The notes: a model not told the origin generated them from the sequence alone. DNA of 30,014 bases from Pseudomonadota bacterium (GCA_023433775.1 JAEYTY010000068.1:1-30014); one strand, 5' to 3'. Shown: positions 8,197 through 16,275, numbered from the stretch's first letter. Made by a program: numbers and translations.

Positions 8197-8554
8197 GTCG
8201 GGATTTCTGGCGAGGAGGTTTTGTAGGGGGACATTACTGCCACGAACCCATCCCCGGACACAGCCTCCGTTAACGATGACGAGGCCTCCCGACTGTCACC
8301 GGGCAGTTGATCGTTGCAACCCCATCCGTGCCCGGCTGATGAGGAGAGTATGCCTGAGGTTTTTAGCCCGGGGATAAGATGGATAAGTGGAGACAGATAG
8401 TGGCGGCCCTACGGGCCAAGAAGGTACTAGGTAACTGCCAAGCCGGATTGGTAGGGTTATCGAACAGTCACCAGGAACAAATTGGCATCCTTGAGAGGAT
8501 AACCTTCTCAACCACGTTGACTTGTATGGGTGCCAGGCCTATCAAAGTCCTACC
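8197..8554. other. Gene-poor, AT-richer stretch with no assignable feature
   Basis: Base composition drops relative to the flanking housekeeping genes. A 64-residue frame on the plus strand (8379-8573) matches nothing I know and overlaps the next gene. I see no convincing promoter, RNA gene or integrase remnant. It probably holds the promoter of the orphan gene that follows. Confidence 0.4.
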
Positions 8555-8986
8555 ATGGATAGCAGCATCATAAAGATTCGCCGCCAAGCAGTCGCTCAAG
8601 AAATTGAACGGCTTCAATCCCGTTTGGAAGCCTTAAATTCCGAGATGTCAGAACTAGAGGTGGCCGAACGCGTTTTCATTAGGCTTTCTGGTGAACAGCG
8701 GCATGACCCTAGCGAGGGAACTGATACCCAGCATTCTCACTCAGGGAAAGCCCAGATGACCATTAGACAGATGGTCAAAGAGGCGCTTATGGATGCTAGG
8801 CAGCGTGGCTTGCGCGGCATTACACCTAAGGAAATCCGAGAATATATCAGCCGAGAATTTGGCAGGGATATTGGCCAGCAAGCGAACACGACTGCTTCGC
8901 GTATGTGGCGTGATATAGGTGAAATTGACAAACACGAAGACGGCCTCTTTTACCTTCCCGATAGAGATAGAGACCGAATAATCTAG
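8555..8986 (+). CDS. Hypothetical protein: N-terminal coiled coil, C-terminal winged-helix-like domain
   Basis: The protein is 143 aa and I do not recognise the family. Residues ~8-40 have heptad character (AVAQEIERLQSRLEALNSEMSE), predicting a coiled coil. A linker rich in His, Ser, Thr and Gln follows (~45-65). The last ~75 residues (MTIRQMVKEAL, then GITPKEIREYIS, then SRMWRDIGEIDKHEDGLFYLPD) look like a winged helix: helix-helix plus a terminal beta hairpin. It is probably a small DNA-binding or regulatory protein. The first ATG is at 8555; an in-frame TTG at 8522 is less likely, and neither has a strong ribosome site. Codon use and composition are AT-richer than its neighbours and it stands alone with its own terminator, which suggests horizontal acquisition. 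Confidence 0.6.
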   Translation: MDSSIIKIRRQAVAQEIERLQSRLEALNSEMSELEVAERVFIRLSGEQRHDPSEGTDTQHSHSGKAQMTIRQMVKEALMDARQRGLRGITPKEIREYISREFGRDIGQQANTTASRMWRDIGEIDKHEDGLFYLPDRDRDRII

Positions 8987-9001
8987 CAAATCCAAAAGGA
9001 T

Positions 9002-9046
9002 AGGGCGACGGAGCCTGGACAGCTTTGACCGTCGCCCTGCATTTTT
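9002..9046 (+). terminator. Rho-independent terminator of the orphan gene
   Basis: AGGGCGACGG (9002-9011) pairs perfectly with CCGTCGCCCT (9029-9038) across a 17-base loop, followed closely by TTTTT (9042-9046). Its presence supports the preceding frame being a transcribed gene. Confidence 0.85.
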
Positions 9047-9090
9047 AACTCAGGAGAACGCAAATGCCCCCTCCATAGTTTGAACCCTCG

Positions 9091-9193
9091 CTCCTTGCCC
9101 TTACGGGCAGGGAGCCCCTTTCGGGGGCGGTAGGTAACTGGCACCGGGCTTTCCATCCTTCGCCAGCGGGTTCGACTCCCGTCGCCTCCACCA
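9091..9193 (+). other. tRNA-like / tmRNA-acceptor-like element ending in CCA
   Basis: The end has a full T-arm, GCGGG-TTCGACT-CCCGT, then CGCCTCC, A and CCA (9183-9193). A matching 5' acceptor strand GGGGGCG lies at 9123-9129, giving a 7-bp acceptor stem with G3-U70, the alanine identity pair shared by tRNA-Ala and tmRNA. A possible small D-arm, GGT/ACC, lies between. No anticodon stem can be formed, and the molecule would be 71 nt. Upstream are a GCTCCTTGCCC/GGGCAGGGAGC hairpin and CCCC-TTTC-GGGG. It resembles the 3' (acceptor) piece of a two-piece alphaproteobacterial tmRNA, but no coding piece with a tag follows. It may be an attachment-site remnant of ssrA, a degenerate tRNA, or an unknown tRNA-like RNA. 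Confidence 0.5.
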
Positions 9194-9223
9194 TTCTGTA
9201 GCGGAATCCGCCGAATCCGTCAA

Positions 9224-9252
9224 ACAGGTCCTGTAATTACAGGGCCTGTAAT
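9224..9252. repeat. Nested palindromes (four alternating ACAGG/CCTGT half-sites)
   Basis: Three overlapping perfect palindromes lie in 29 bases: ACAGG-t-CCTGT (9224-9234), CCTGTAATTACAGG (9230-9243) and ATTACAGG-g-CCTGTAAT (9236-9252). A short direct repeat, GAATCCG at 9204 and 9213, lies just before. The pattern looks like an operator array or a recombination core rather than a terminator, as there is no T-run. Confidence 0.6.
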
Positions 9253-9320
9253 GCGGTTTCCGGTAAACGTTATCCCCTTGTCTTCCAGCAACTTGGATGG
9301 CTGAAAAGGTTGTTGGCGAC

Positions 9321-10265
9321 CTACCGATTGCGCCGTGCGGCCCATTCGGCGAGCACGATGCCGCTGATGATGATGGCGGCGGCGATGAAGTGATAGGGCT
9401 CGAGATATTCGCCGAGGACGATCACCGAGCCCAGAGTGCCAAAGAGCGGAATGAGATTGTGTGCGGGCGCGGCCCGGTTGGCCCCGACAAGTTCTACTCC
9501 CCGGGCGTAAAACACCTGACTGAACATCGAAGGGAAAATCGCCACATAGATGATGACGCCCCAGACCGTGGGCGAGGCATTGGCGAGCGTTGCAAACTGC
9601 CCCAGACCGCCGCCAAAGAGCGCCAGCATGACGAGCCCGGTCAGCGCCGCGCCGGAAAAGGCGATGGCCATGAAACTCATGATGTGCATTTCCGGGCGGA
9701 AGCGCAGGGCCAGCGTATAGGCGGTGTAGATGAGGCAGGCGATGATGACGAAACCATCGCCGATATTGACGTCGAGCGTCAGCAGGCGGCCCGGATCGCC
9801 ATGGGTTGCCGTCAGCAAGACCCCGAAAATCGCCGCGATCACGCCCAGGATCTGCAGGGCATTTGCCCGGACACGAAACACCAGAAAATTGGCACCCAGA
9901 ATAAGCATGGGGAGCGAACCCTGCTCGATGGAGGAGTTTACCCCGGATGTGTATTGCACGCCCATATAGAGGAAAACATTGAACAGGGCATAGCCGATGG
10001 CCCCGAAGGCCATGACCACCAGCCAGTGTTTGCGGATAATCGCCCAATCCGCCCTGACATGCCGCCAGGCAAAGGGCAGGATGAACAAGGTGGCGCCTAC
10101 ACAGCGGCTGGCCAGCAGCAGGAAGGGGTCGATTTCACCCGCCACCATTTTCGCCGCGACGACATTGCCACCCCAAAACAGGGGTGCCAGCACCAGCAGC
10201 AAATAGGGTTGATCTAAAAAACGAGCGGATATGCCGCGATTTTCGTGGTCGTGCGGCTTTGTCAT
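9321..10265 (-). CDS. EamA-family (DMT superfamily) transporter
   Basis: Inner-membrane protein of 314 aa with about ten hydrophobic segments arranged as two EamA repeats. The first repeat opens with LAPLFWGGNVVAAKMV, and the last helix pair of the second carries LGTLGSVIVLGEYLEPYHFIAAAIIISGIVL. It is typical of drug/metabolite exporters, whose substrates range from amino acids to nucleosides; nothing here fixes it. The ATG at 10265 was chosen because the protein then starts a short way before the first membrane span. The longer frame from 10475 would run through the purA promoter region and start codon. It is divergent from purA, sharing a 157-base intergenic region. Confidence 0.88.
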   Translation of the reverse strand: MTKPHDHENRGISARFLDQPYLLLVLAPLFWGGNVVAAKMVAGEIDPFLLLASRCVGATLFILPFAWRHVRADWAIIRKHWLVVMAFGAIGYALFNVFLYMGVQYTSGVNSSIEQGSLPMLILGANFLVFRVRANALQILGVIAAIFGVLLTATHGDPGRLLTLDVNIGDGFVIIACLIYTAYTLALRFRPEMHIMSFMAIAFSGAALTGLVMLALFGGGLGQFATLANASPTVWGVIIYVAIFPSMFSQVFYARGVELVGANRAAPAHNLIPLFGTLGSVIVLGEYLEPYHFIAAAIIISGIVLAEWAARRNR

Positions 10266-10422
10266 CGTCGCGCCAGTGATGTAAGGACAAGCGGACTTAG
10301 CAGTTATTCGGCCACAAACAAACCCGACAAAGGTGGCCGGGAGGACAGACGTCCAACTTGTGAACGGGCGCGGCAAAAGCCGAAACCCGACTTTATTGAG
10401 TTCTCTTGGGGAAGACCGGACT

Positions 10423-11712
10423 ATGGCGAATGTGGTTGTCGTCGGCTCGCAGTGGGGCGACGAGGGCAAGGGCAAGATTGTGGACTGGCTCAGCGAGCGC
10501 GCCGATGTTGTGGTGCGCTATCATGGCGGCCACAATGCCGGCCATACGCTGGTCATTGACGGGGTCAGCTACAAGCTGGCGCTGCTGCCCTCGGGCCTTG
10601 TGCAGGGCAAATTGTCGGTTATCGGCAATGGCGTGGTCGTTGATCCGCACCACTTCGTGCAGGAAATGGCCAAGCTGCGCGCCCAGGGCGTGAAAATCAC
10701 CCCCGAAGTGCTGCGCGTGGCCGACAATGCGCCGCTGATTCTGTCGCTGCACCGCGAGCTGGACGGCATTCGCGAAGACGGCAATTCGGGCCTCAAGATC
10801 GGCACCACCCGCCGCGGCATCGGCCCGGCCTATGAGGACAAGGTTGGCCGTCGCGCCATCCGTCTCATCGACCTTTCCGAACCCGACACGCTGATGCCCA
10901 AGATCGAGCGGCTGCTGAACCATCACAACGCGCTGCGGCGCGGCATGGGGCTCAGCGAAATCAGCGCCCAGAGCGTCCATGACGAACTGACCTCCATCGC
11001 CGACGAGATCCTGCCCTTCATGGATCAGGTGTGGCGCGTGCTGGAAGAAAAGCGCAAGGCCGGCGCCCGTATCCTCTTTGAAGGAGCGCAGGGCGCGCTG
11101 CTCGACAACGACCACGGCACCTATCCCTTCGTGACCTCGTCCAACACCGTTGCCGGCCAGGCCGCAACCGGCTCGGGCCTCGGGCCCACGGCCATCGGCT
11201 ATGTGCTGGGCATCACCAAGGCCTATACGACGCGCGTCGGCGAAGGCCCCTTCCCCTGCGAACTTGACGATGACGTCGGCAGGCATCTGGCGACCGTCGG
11301 CCGCGAAGTGGGCGTCAATACCGGCCGCCCGCGCCGTTGCGGCTGGTTCGACGCCGTGCTGGTCCGCCAGACCGTGCGCACCTCGGGCATTACCGGCATC
11401 GCGCTGACCAAGCTCGACGTGCTCGATGGGCTCAAAGAGATCAAGGTCTGCGTGGCCTATGAGCTCGATGGATCACGCATTGATTATTTGCCTGCCTCAA
11501 TGGGAGCACAGGCGCGCGTTAAGCCCATTTATGAAACGCTGGAAGGCTGGTCCGACACCACCGCCGGCGCCCGCTCCTGGGCCGAATTGCCGGCGCAGGC
11601 GGTCAAATATGTACGCTATATTGAAGAGCTGATCGGCGCGCCCGTTGCGCTCCTATCGACGAGCCCGGAACGCGCAGATACCATCCTTGTGGTTGACCCA
11701 TTCCAAGACTGA
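10423..11712 (+). CDS. purA: Adenylosuccinate synthetase
   Basis: The enzyme is 429 aa and joins IMP and aspartate using GTP, the first committed step from IMP to AMP. The N-terminus carries the P-loop-like QWGDEGKGK with catalytic D13, then HGGHNAGHT with H41, both at the positions standard in the family. GTTRRGIGPAY and the C-terminal GTP-binding region are also present. The ATG at 10423 has a GGGGAAG ribosome site ~10 bases upstream; the frame is open from 10333, but the family always starts just before the VVVVGSQWGDEG strand. The next gene follows 48 bases later without a terminator, so co-transcription is likely. Confidence 0.97.
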   Translation: MANVVVVGSQWGDEGKGKIVDWLSERADVVVRYHGGHNAGHTLVIDGVSYKLALLPSGLVQGKLSVIGNGVVVDPHHFVQEMAKLRAQGVKITPEVLRVADNAPLILSLHRELDGIREDGNSGLKIGTTRRGIGPAYEDKVGRRAIRLIDLSEPDTLMPKIERLLNHHNALRRGMGLSEISAQSVHDELTSIADEILPFMDQVWRVLEEKRKAGARILFEGAQGALLDNDHGTYPFVTSSNTVAGQAATGSGLGPTAIGYVLGITKAYTTRVGEGPFPCELDDDVGRHLATVGREVGVNTGRPRRCGWFDAVLVRQTVRTSGITGIALTKLDVLDGLKEIKVCVAYELDGSRIDYLPASMGAQARVKPIYETLEGWSDTTAGARSWAELPAQAVKYVRYIEELIGAPVALLSTSPERADTILVVDPFQD

Positions 11713-11760
11713 TAAATTTTGCTACAAGACGTCGCTGAAATTGTGAGTACCAAGTAGCCC

Positions 11761-13824
11761 ATGGCGGATTACAAGGAGCTGTTGCGCCGAGCGATCTCGG
11801 CGCTGCCGGAGAACAATGGGGCTGCGCGGCGCGCAGTCTACGAGAAGGCGCGCGCGGCTCTTGTGGCCCAATTGCGGGCGATTACGCCCCCTCTGCCGGC
11901 TCGTGAAATCACCCAGCACCGGCTCCAGCTCGAAGATTGCATCCGTCAGGTCGAACACGAGGCAAGCGAGGCCGTCATCACGCTGGGCCGTGATTCTCTG
12001 GCGCAGAATTCGACCCCTGCGCCCGAGCCTACCCCGTCTTCCACAACATTTACGGCCCCTGCCCCGCCAAGTTCTCCACCGCCTTTCGTGCCTCGCGAAG
12101 AGAGCAAGCCGGCGCCCTTTGTGCCGCCGCCAGCCGCTGAAAAGCCCGAGCCCAAGGCAGAGCCAAAGCCTGAGCCGGTCGAGGCAAAGCCAGAGCCCGA
12201 GGCAAGCCTTGTTGAGGAACCTGAGGCCGAAGCGCCAAAACCCGCGACGCCGGTGGCGCCTGTCGAGGCAAAGCCTGCTTCGCGCATGTCGATCGAAGAC
12301 ATCATTTCCCAGGCGGCTGCCTCGGGGAATACCGAGGTGGAAAAGACCACGCCGGTGACGCCAGTAGCTCCCGTGACGCCGCTGTCACCGCGACCGGCAG
12401 TGCCTGTGGCTGACAAGCCGGCGCCCCAGATTATCGGCGTGACGCCACGCCCCGCCACGCCTGCACCCGCCCCGCTCAAGGGACCGGTTTTTGCGCCGCG
12501 CCGTGACATGGCGCCGGCAGCAAATGCTGCGCCTGCGCTCTCGACCGGGCGCATCGAGCCCAGCATTTCGGGCGCCGCATTGGCGCACAAGCCGGACCTT
12601 GAGGCTGCCGCCATTGCCGAAGTGGCGCCGGTGGAACCCGCGCTGTCCAGCGTCCGTGAAGTCGAAGTTGAAACCGAAGACGGCACGCGCGAGGCCGAAG
12701 GCGCGATTGAGCGCGCCATCGAGACGCTTGACCGCGAGGCGCGCGGCGAAGCCACCGAGGCCTTGCCCGAACGCGCATCGACAAGGCGCAATCTGGACTC
12801 CATCGACGATGGCGGCTTTGCCACGGCTGACGCGCCGCCGCGCAGCGGGCCGGGCCTGACCATTTTCCTCGTCGTCTTCGTGCTCCTCCTCTCCGCCGTT
12901 GGCGGCGCGGGATATTGGGCCTGGCGGGAAGATTACCTGCCGCTCGACCAGATGTTTGGCCGCGCCACACCCCCCGTTGTGCAGACGCAAAATACCGAAA
13001 CGCCCGCGACGCCGAGCATGGACAGTCCATCATCCCTGCCCGAGACCGCGGCCAATGGCACGGCAGGTCCAGGCAATACGGCGACGACTACAACGGGCGA
13101 GCCGACCACGGCCCTTGAAGGCATGGAAATCGAGGACCGTCTGGAGCCAACGCCGGAGCCGGTAACCCCGACGGGTAATGAAACGGTTCTGCCCTCGATC
13201 AGCAATGGCGAAGTCAAAACCGAAGAACGCCTGTCGAGCGAAGAAACCAGCATCGCTGCCGAAGATCCGACTGCCAGCGTCGATCCGGCCGTTTTGGCGG
13301 GCAGCCAGTCGCTGCTGCTTGAGGCCTCGACCAATGGCAGCACCGGCGCCGTGCCGTTCTCGGGCACGGTGGACTGGACCGAAGGCCAGGACGAAATCGG
13401 CCTGCCGACACTGATTGCCAAGGCCAGCATTCCGGCGCGCAATCTGGGCGTGACCGTCACCATCCGCAAGAATTCCGATCCGGTGCTGCCGGCCAGCCAT
13501 CTGATGGAAGTCAATTTCGACGTCAGCGACACCTTTGTCGGCGGCTCGATCACCAGCCTTCCGGGCGTTCTGCTCAAGGACGAGGAACTGGTGCCCGGCG
13601 CGCCGCTGGTGGGCGCCTCAGCGCGGATCGTTGGCAATTCCTTCCTCTTCGCCCTCAGCGCCTCGCCACAGGACGCCACGACCAATCGCGGCCTGCTTGA
13701 GACGCGGCGCTGGATGGATCTGGCCGTGGTCTATGGCACGGGCCGCAACGCCATCCTGACGCTTGAAAAGGATGACGAAGCGCAGGCGCTGTTCGAAAAA
13801 GTCTTCGCGGCCTGGGCTGAATAG
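11761..13824 (+). CDS. Conserved purA-linked protein, Pro/Ala/Glu-rich, single membrane span
   Basis: The protein is 687 aa. A conserved N-terminal ~75 residues (DYKELLRRAISALPENNGAA, then RRAVYEKARAALVAQLR) forms a helical domain that I recognise as a recurring purA neighbour in Rhizobiales. Residues ~80-360 are low-complexity, rich in Pro, Ala and Glu with KPEPKAEPKPEP-type runs. A single transmembrane helix lies at ~368-388 (LTIFLVVFVLLLSAVGGAGY). A second acidic/Thr-rich linker and a folded C-terminal domain of ~150 residues (from ~515) follow. With no signal peptide, the N-domain is probably cytoplasmic and the C-domain periplasmic, a layout suited to spanning cytoplasm, membrane and cell wall. 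The molecular function is unknown. Its stop lies 2 bases from the convergent thiQ stop. Confidence 0.85.
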   Translation: MADYKELLRRAISALPENNGAARRAVYEKARAALVAQLRAITPPLPAREITQHRLQLEDCIRQVEHEASEAVITLGRDSLAQNSTPAPEPTPSSTTFTAPAPPSSPPPFVPREESKPAPFVPPPAAEKPEPKAEPKPEPVEAKPEPEASLVEEPEAEAPKPATPVAPVEAKPASRMSIEDIISQAAASGNTEVEKTTPVTPVAPVTPLSPRPAVPVADKPAPQIIGVTPRPATPAPAPLKGPVFAPRRDMAPAANAAPALSTGRIEPSISGAALAHKPDLEAAAIAEVAPVEPALSSVREVEVETEDGTREAEGAIERAIETLDREARGEATEALPERASTRRNLDSIDDGGFATADAPPRSGPGLTIFLVVFVLLLSAVGGAGYWAWREDYLPLDQMFGRATPPVVQTQNTETPATPSMDSPSSLPETAANGTAGPGNTATTTTGEPTTALEGMEIEDRLEPTPEPVTPTGNETVLPSISNGEVKTEERLSSEETSIAAEDPTASVDPAVLAGSQSLLLEASTNGSTGAVPFSGTVDWTEGQDEIGLPTLIAKASIPARNLGVTVTIRKNSDPVLPASHLMEVNFDVSDTFVGGSITSLPGVLLKDEELVPGAPLVGASARIVGNSFLFALSASPQDATTNRGLLETRRWMDLAVVYGTGRNAILTLEKDDEAQALFEKVFAAWAE

Positions 13825-13826
13825 GC

Positions 13827-14465
13827 TCAGGCGGGCTGCAGCACGCCATTCGCGATGCGATAATGGCGGCGGCTCAGGGCCGCGATGTCCTCGGCGTGAT
13901 GGCTGACCAAAAGCGTATGCCAATTGTGCCGCGCCGTGAGATCGCCCACCAGCGTGCGCGTCGTGCGCCGCGTTTCATCGTCCAGCGCTGAAAAAGGCTC
14001 GTCGAGCAGCAGAACCGGCCGGTCCCGCAAGAGCGTCCGCGCCAGCGCCACGCGCTGTTTCTGCCCGCCCGAAAGGGTCGAGGCCTGCTGATTTTCCAAG
14101 CCTTCAAGCCCGACTTCGGCCAAGGCCTGCGCTACGCGCTGGCGCATATCTTGCCGGCCCAATCCGCGCGGCAGGCCGAGGGCGGCATTATCGCCGGCAC
14201 TGAGATGCTCGAAGAGATTGTCGGACTGCAACAGCAGCGACACCGGCCTCTCTTCGGGCTTCAGGGGAATGAGATCGCGCCCGTCGAGCGACAGGGCGCC
14301 GCTCCTCGGCGTCAGGAAACCCGCCAGCAGATCGAGCAAGGTCGATTTGCCCGAACCGCTGGCGCCGGACACGGCGGTGACCTGCCCGGCCTCGGCGGTG
14401 AGGCTGAAGCGATAGAGCGCGGCCTGGCCGGGATAGGCAAAGACCAGATCATCGGCGCGTAGCAT
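13827..14465 (-). CDS. thiQ: Thiamine ABC transporter ATPase
   Basis: The protein is 212 aa, the short ATPase size typical of ThiQ. Walker A GASGSGKST is at residues 34-42; the signature LSGGQKQR, Walker B VLLLDEPFSALD and the switch histidine (LLVSHH) follow. It energises import of thiamine and its phosphates through ThiP. The ATG at 14465 has AAAGGAT at a 6-base spacing and lies inside the 3' end of thiP (17-base overlap), so translation is probably coupled. It is the last gene of the thiBPQ operon governed by the TPP riboswitch. Confidence 0.93.
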   Translation of the reverse strand: MLRADDLVFAYPGQAALYRFSLTAEAGQVTAVSGASGSGKSTLLDLLAGFLTPRSGALSLDGRDLIPLKPEERPVSLLLQSDNLFEHLSAGDNAALGLPRGLGRQDMRQRVAQALAEVGLEGLENQQASTLSGGQKQRVALARTLLRDRPVLLLDEPFSALDDETRRTTRTLVGDLTARHNWHTLLVSHHAEDIAALSRRHYRIANGVLQPA

Positions 14466-16041
14466 GAGCGATCCTTTCGACAAGCCGGGGCAGGCCGACA
14501 AAGGCCAATATGGTGATGACGAGCAGCAGGGCCGCAATGGTCGCAGCATCATTGGTGCGATAGGAGCCCAGCGCCCGGAACATCATCAGCGGCAGGGTCT
14601 GAAAATCCTGCGTGCCGAAAAGGGCGATGACGCCAAGATCGCCGAGGGAAAAACAAAAAGCCAGCGCCAGCATGAGGCCGATATCACGCCCGAGGAGCGG
14701 ATATTCGACAGCGGTAAATTGCTGCCAGCCAGAGAGACCGAGCGAGCGGATCAGCTTGCCGCGCGTCTGCACCACCATATCGAGCGGCGGCCCCAATGTG
14801 GCCATGGCAAAGGGCAGCGCCAGAAGACTATTGGCCAGAATGACGACCACGGGCGCCGCCGTGCCGAGCCCCAGCCCCATCTGGCGCACCAATAGGAAAA
14901 ACCCCAGGGACAACACCACGGCGGGAACGGCGAGATAGGCATAGGCCGGCGCGCCAAGGGCAATCCGCGCACCGCGCTGGCTGGCCGCGCTGCGGCCCAG
15001 CGCCAGAACCAGCGTCAGGGCCAGTGTCAGCATGGCCGAAGCCGTGGCGATACCGAGACTGGTGAGGCTCGCCCGCCAGAAATTAGCCTGTCCCAGCACG
15101 CGGCCAAGGCCAAGCCCCAGCCCGTTGACGAGCACCGATAGCAGCGGCAGGGCAAAGCCGAGCACGCAGAGCAAAAGCACCAGCCATTGCAGCCCTCGCG
15201 TCGCGCGCCCGTCCCGCCAGCGTGGCTGTGCCGAGCGGCCCAGGGCTGTTGGCACCGGCGACATGGCCGAAGCCAGAAGGATGACCAGCGCGCAAACCGC
15301 AATCTGCGTCATGGCCAGATAGACGGCACCGACCAGATCGAAATTGAGCTGCACCGCCGTATAGATCGCTACTTCCAGCGTCTGATTGGCCGGTCCGCCG
15401 CCCAGCATCAACACGATTGGGAAGCTGGTGAAGGCGAGAAGGAAGATGATCGCCGCAAGGCCAGGCAGGCTGCCGCGCAAGGCGGGCCAGTCGATCAGCA
15501 CGAAGCGTTGCCAGGCCGATAGGGCCAGCGATTGCCCGACCTTGAGCCGGCTTTGTGGAATGGCATCGAGCCGGGCTAGCAGGATCCGCGCGGCAAAGGC
15601 CCCATCGAGAATCACATGGGCCAGCAAGATGCCCTGCAAGCCATAGGCGGGGCTATCTATGCCAAAGCCGAACAGGGCATTGCTGACCTGGTTGATCCAG
15701 CCATTGCGCCCCCAGATGGCGAGAAGGCCAAAGGCGACCACCATGCCCGGCGTGACAATGGCGGCAGCAAAGAGCCCCACCACCAGATCGCGCCCCAAAA
15801 ACCGCAGCCGGTTGAGCGCCCAGGCCAGAGCCACGCCGACGATCAGCGACAGCAAAACGGTGAGCCCGGCCTGAAGCGCACTCATGCGCAGGAGATGCGG
15901 AATATCGATGCGCGAAGCGCCCTGCCCATCGCTCGCCGCAGCCAGGATCGACCACAGGACCGCAGCAATCAGCACAGCGATTGCCAGCGCCAGAAGAGTG
16001 GCGCCGGCAATACGCAGCGGACGATGGGGAAGGGTCAACAT
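14449..16041 (-). CDS. thiP: Thiamine ABC transporter permease
   Basis: Inner-membrane permease of 530 aa with about twelve hydrophobic segments, built as two fused binding-protein-dependent permease halves as expected for ThiP. Loops resembling the EAA coupling motif occur in each half (around GQSLALSAWQRF and IRSLGLSGWQQF), where the ATPase docks. The start at 16041 places the first helix (LRIAGATLLALAIAVLI) at residue ~10. The open frame continues upstream to 16200, but that part is translated palindromic repeat DNA and is rejected. No strong ribosome site is seen. It is separated from thiB by 234 bases containing a palindromic mosaic, an unusually wide gap within this operon type. Confidence 0.92.
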   Translation of the reverse strand: MLTLPHRPLRIAGATLLALAIAVLIAAVLWSILAAASDGQGASRIDIPHLLRMSALQAGLTVLLSLIVGVALAWALNRLRFLGRDLVVGLFAAAIVTPGMVVAFGLLAIWGRNGWINQVSNALFGFGIDSPAYGLQGILLAHVILDGAFAARILLARLDAIPQSRLKVGQSLALSAWQRFVLIDWPALRGSLPGLAAIIFLLAFTSFPIVLMLGGGPANQTLEVAIYTAVQLNFDLVGAVYLAMTQIAVCALVILLASAMSPVPTALGRSAQPRWRDGRATRGLQWLVLLLCVLGFALPLLSVLVNGLGLGLGRVLGQANFWRASLTSLGIATASAMLTLALTLVLALGRSAASQRGARIALGAPAYAYLAVPAVVLSLGFFLLVRQMGLGLGTAAPVVVILANSLLALPFAMATLGPPLDMVVQTRGKLIRSLGLSGWQQFTAVEYPLLGRDIGLMLALAFCFSLGDLGVIALFGTQDFQTLPLMMFRALGSYRTNDAATIAALLLVITILAFVGLPRLVERIAHATRR

Positions 16042-16082
16042 AGGTGAGCGGTCCGTTTGGCTCGAATTTCGTGGCTCCTTGC

Positions 16083-16249
16083 CTCCCTCCCCCTTGAGGG
16101 CTTCGACCCGTTCCGGAGGGCAAATCGCTCCGATGGAGCGATTTGAGGAGAGAAGGATTGAGGGTGGGGGTGGATCACAAAACCACCCCAGCTCTGCCAT
16201 GGCCCTTACCGGGCCGGGCGTCGCTACCCTCCCCTCAAGGGGGAGGGAG
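16083..16249. repeat. Palindromic mosaic repeat between thiB and thiP
   Basis: Outer inverted repeats CTCCCTCCCCCTTGAGGG (16083-16100) and CCCTCAAGGGGGAGGGAG (16232-16249) are perfect over 18 bp. Inside are CAAATCGCTCC-GAT-GGAGCGATTTG (16121-16145), GGGGTGG/CCACCCC (16167-16189) and GGCCC-TTACC-GGGCC (16201-16215). It contains no gene. The layout matches dispersed, MITE-like intergenic elements of alphaproteobacterial genomes. In the operon transcript it would fold into a compact multi-hairpin structure. Confidence 0.8.
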
Positions 16250-16275
16250 CGCAGGAGCCATACTTGCGTCAGGGC

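Noticed and set aside
7962..8261. 99-residue minus-strand frame with repeated RGGFRL
   Set aside because: It is a translation of the palindromic repeats and covers the serA terminator.
8379..8573. 64-residue plus-strand frame (MDKWRQIVAAL...)
   Set aside because: A GGGGA lies four bases before its ATG, but no homology is recognised and it overlaps the better-supported gene at 8555; not enough to call it.
8428..9140. Exact 10-bp repeat TAGGTAACTG at 8428 and 9131, on both sides of the orphan gene
   Set aside because: Similarity does not extend beyond ten bases; one such match in ~1 kb is expected by chance, so it was not called an att pair.
16042..16200. Upstream extension of thiP (MAELGWFCDPPPP...)
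   Set aside because: The residues come from the palindromic mosaic, not from a permease.
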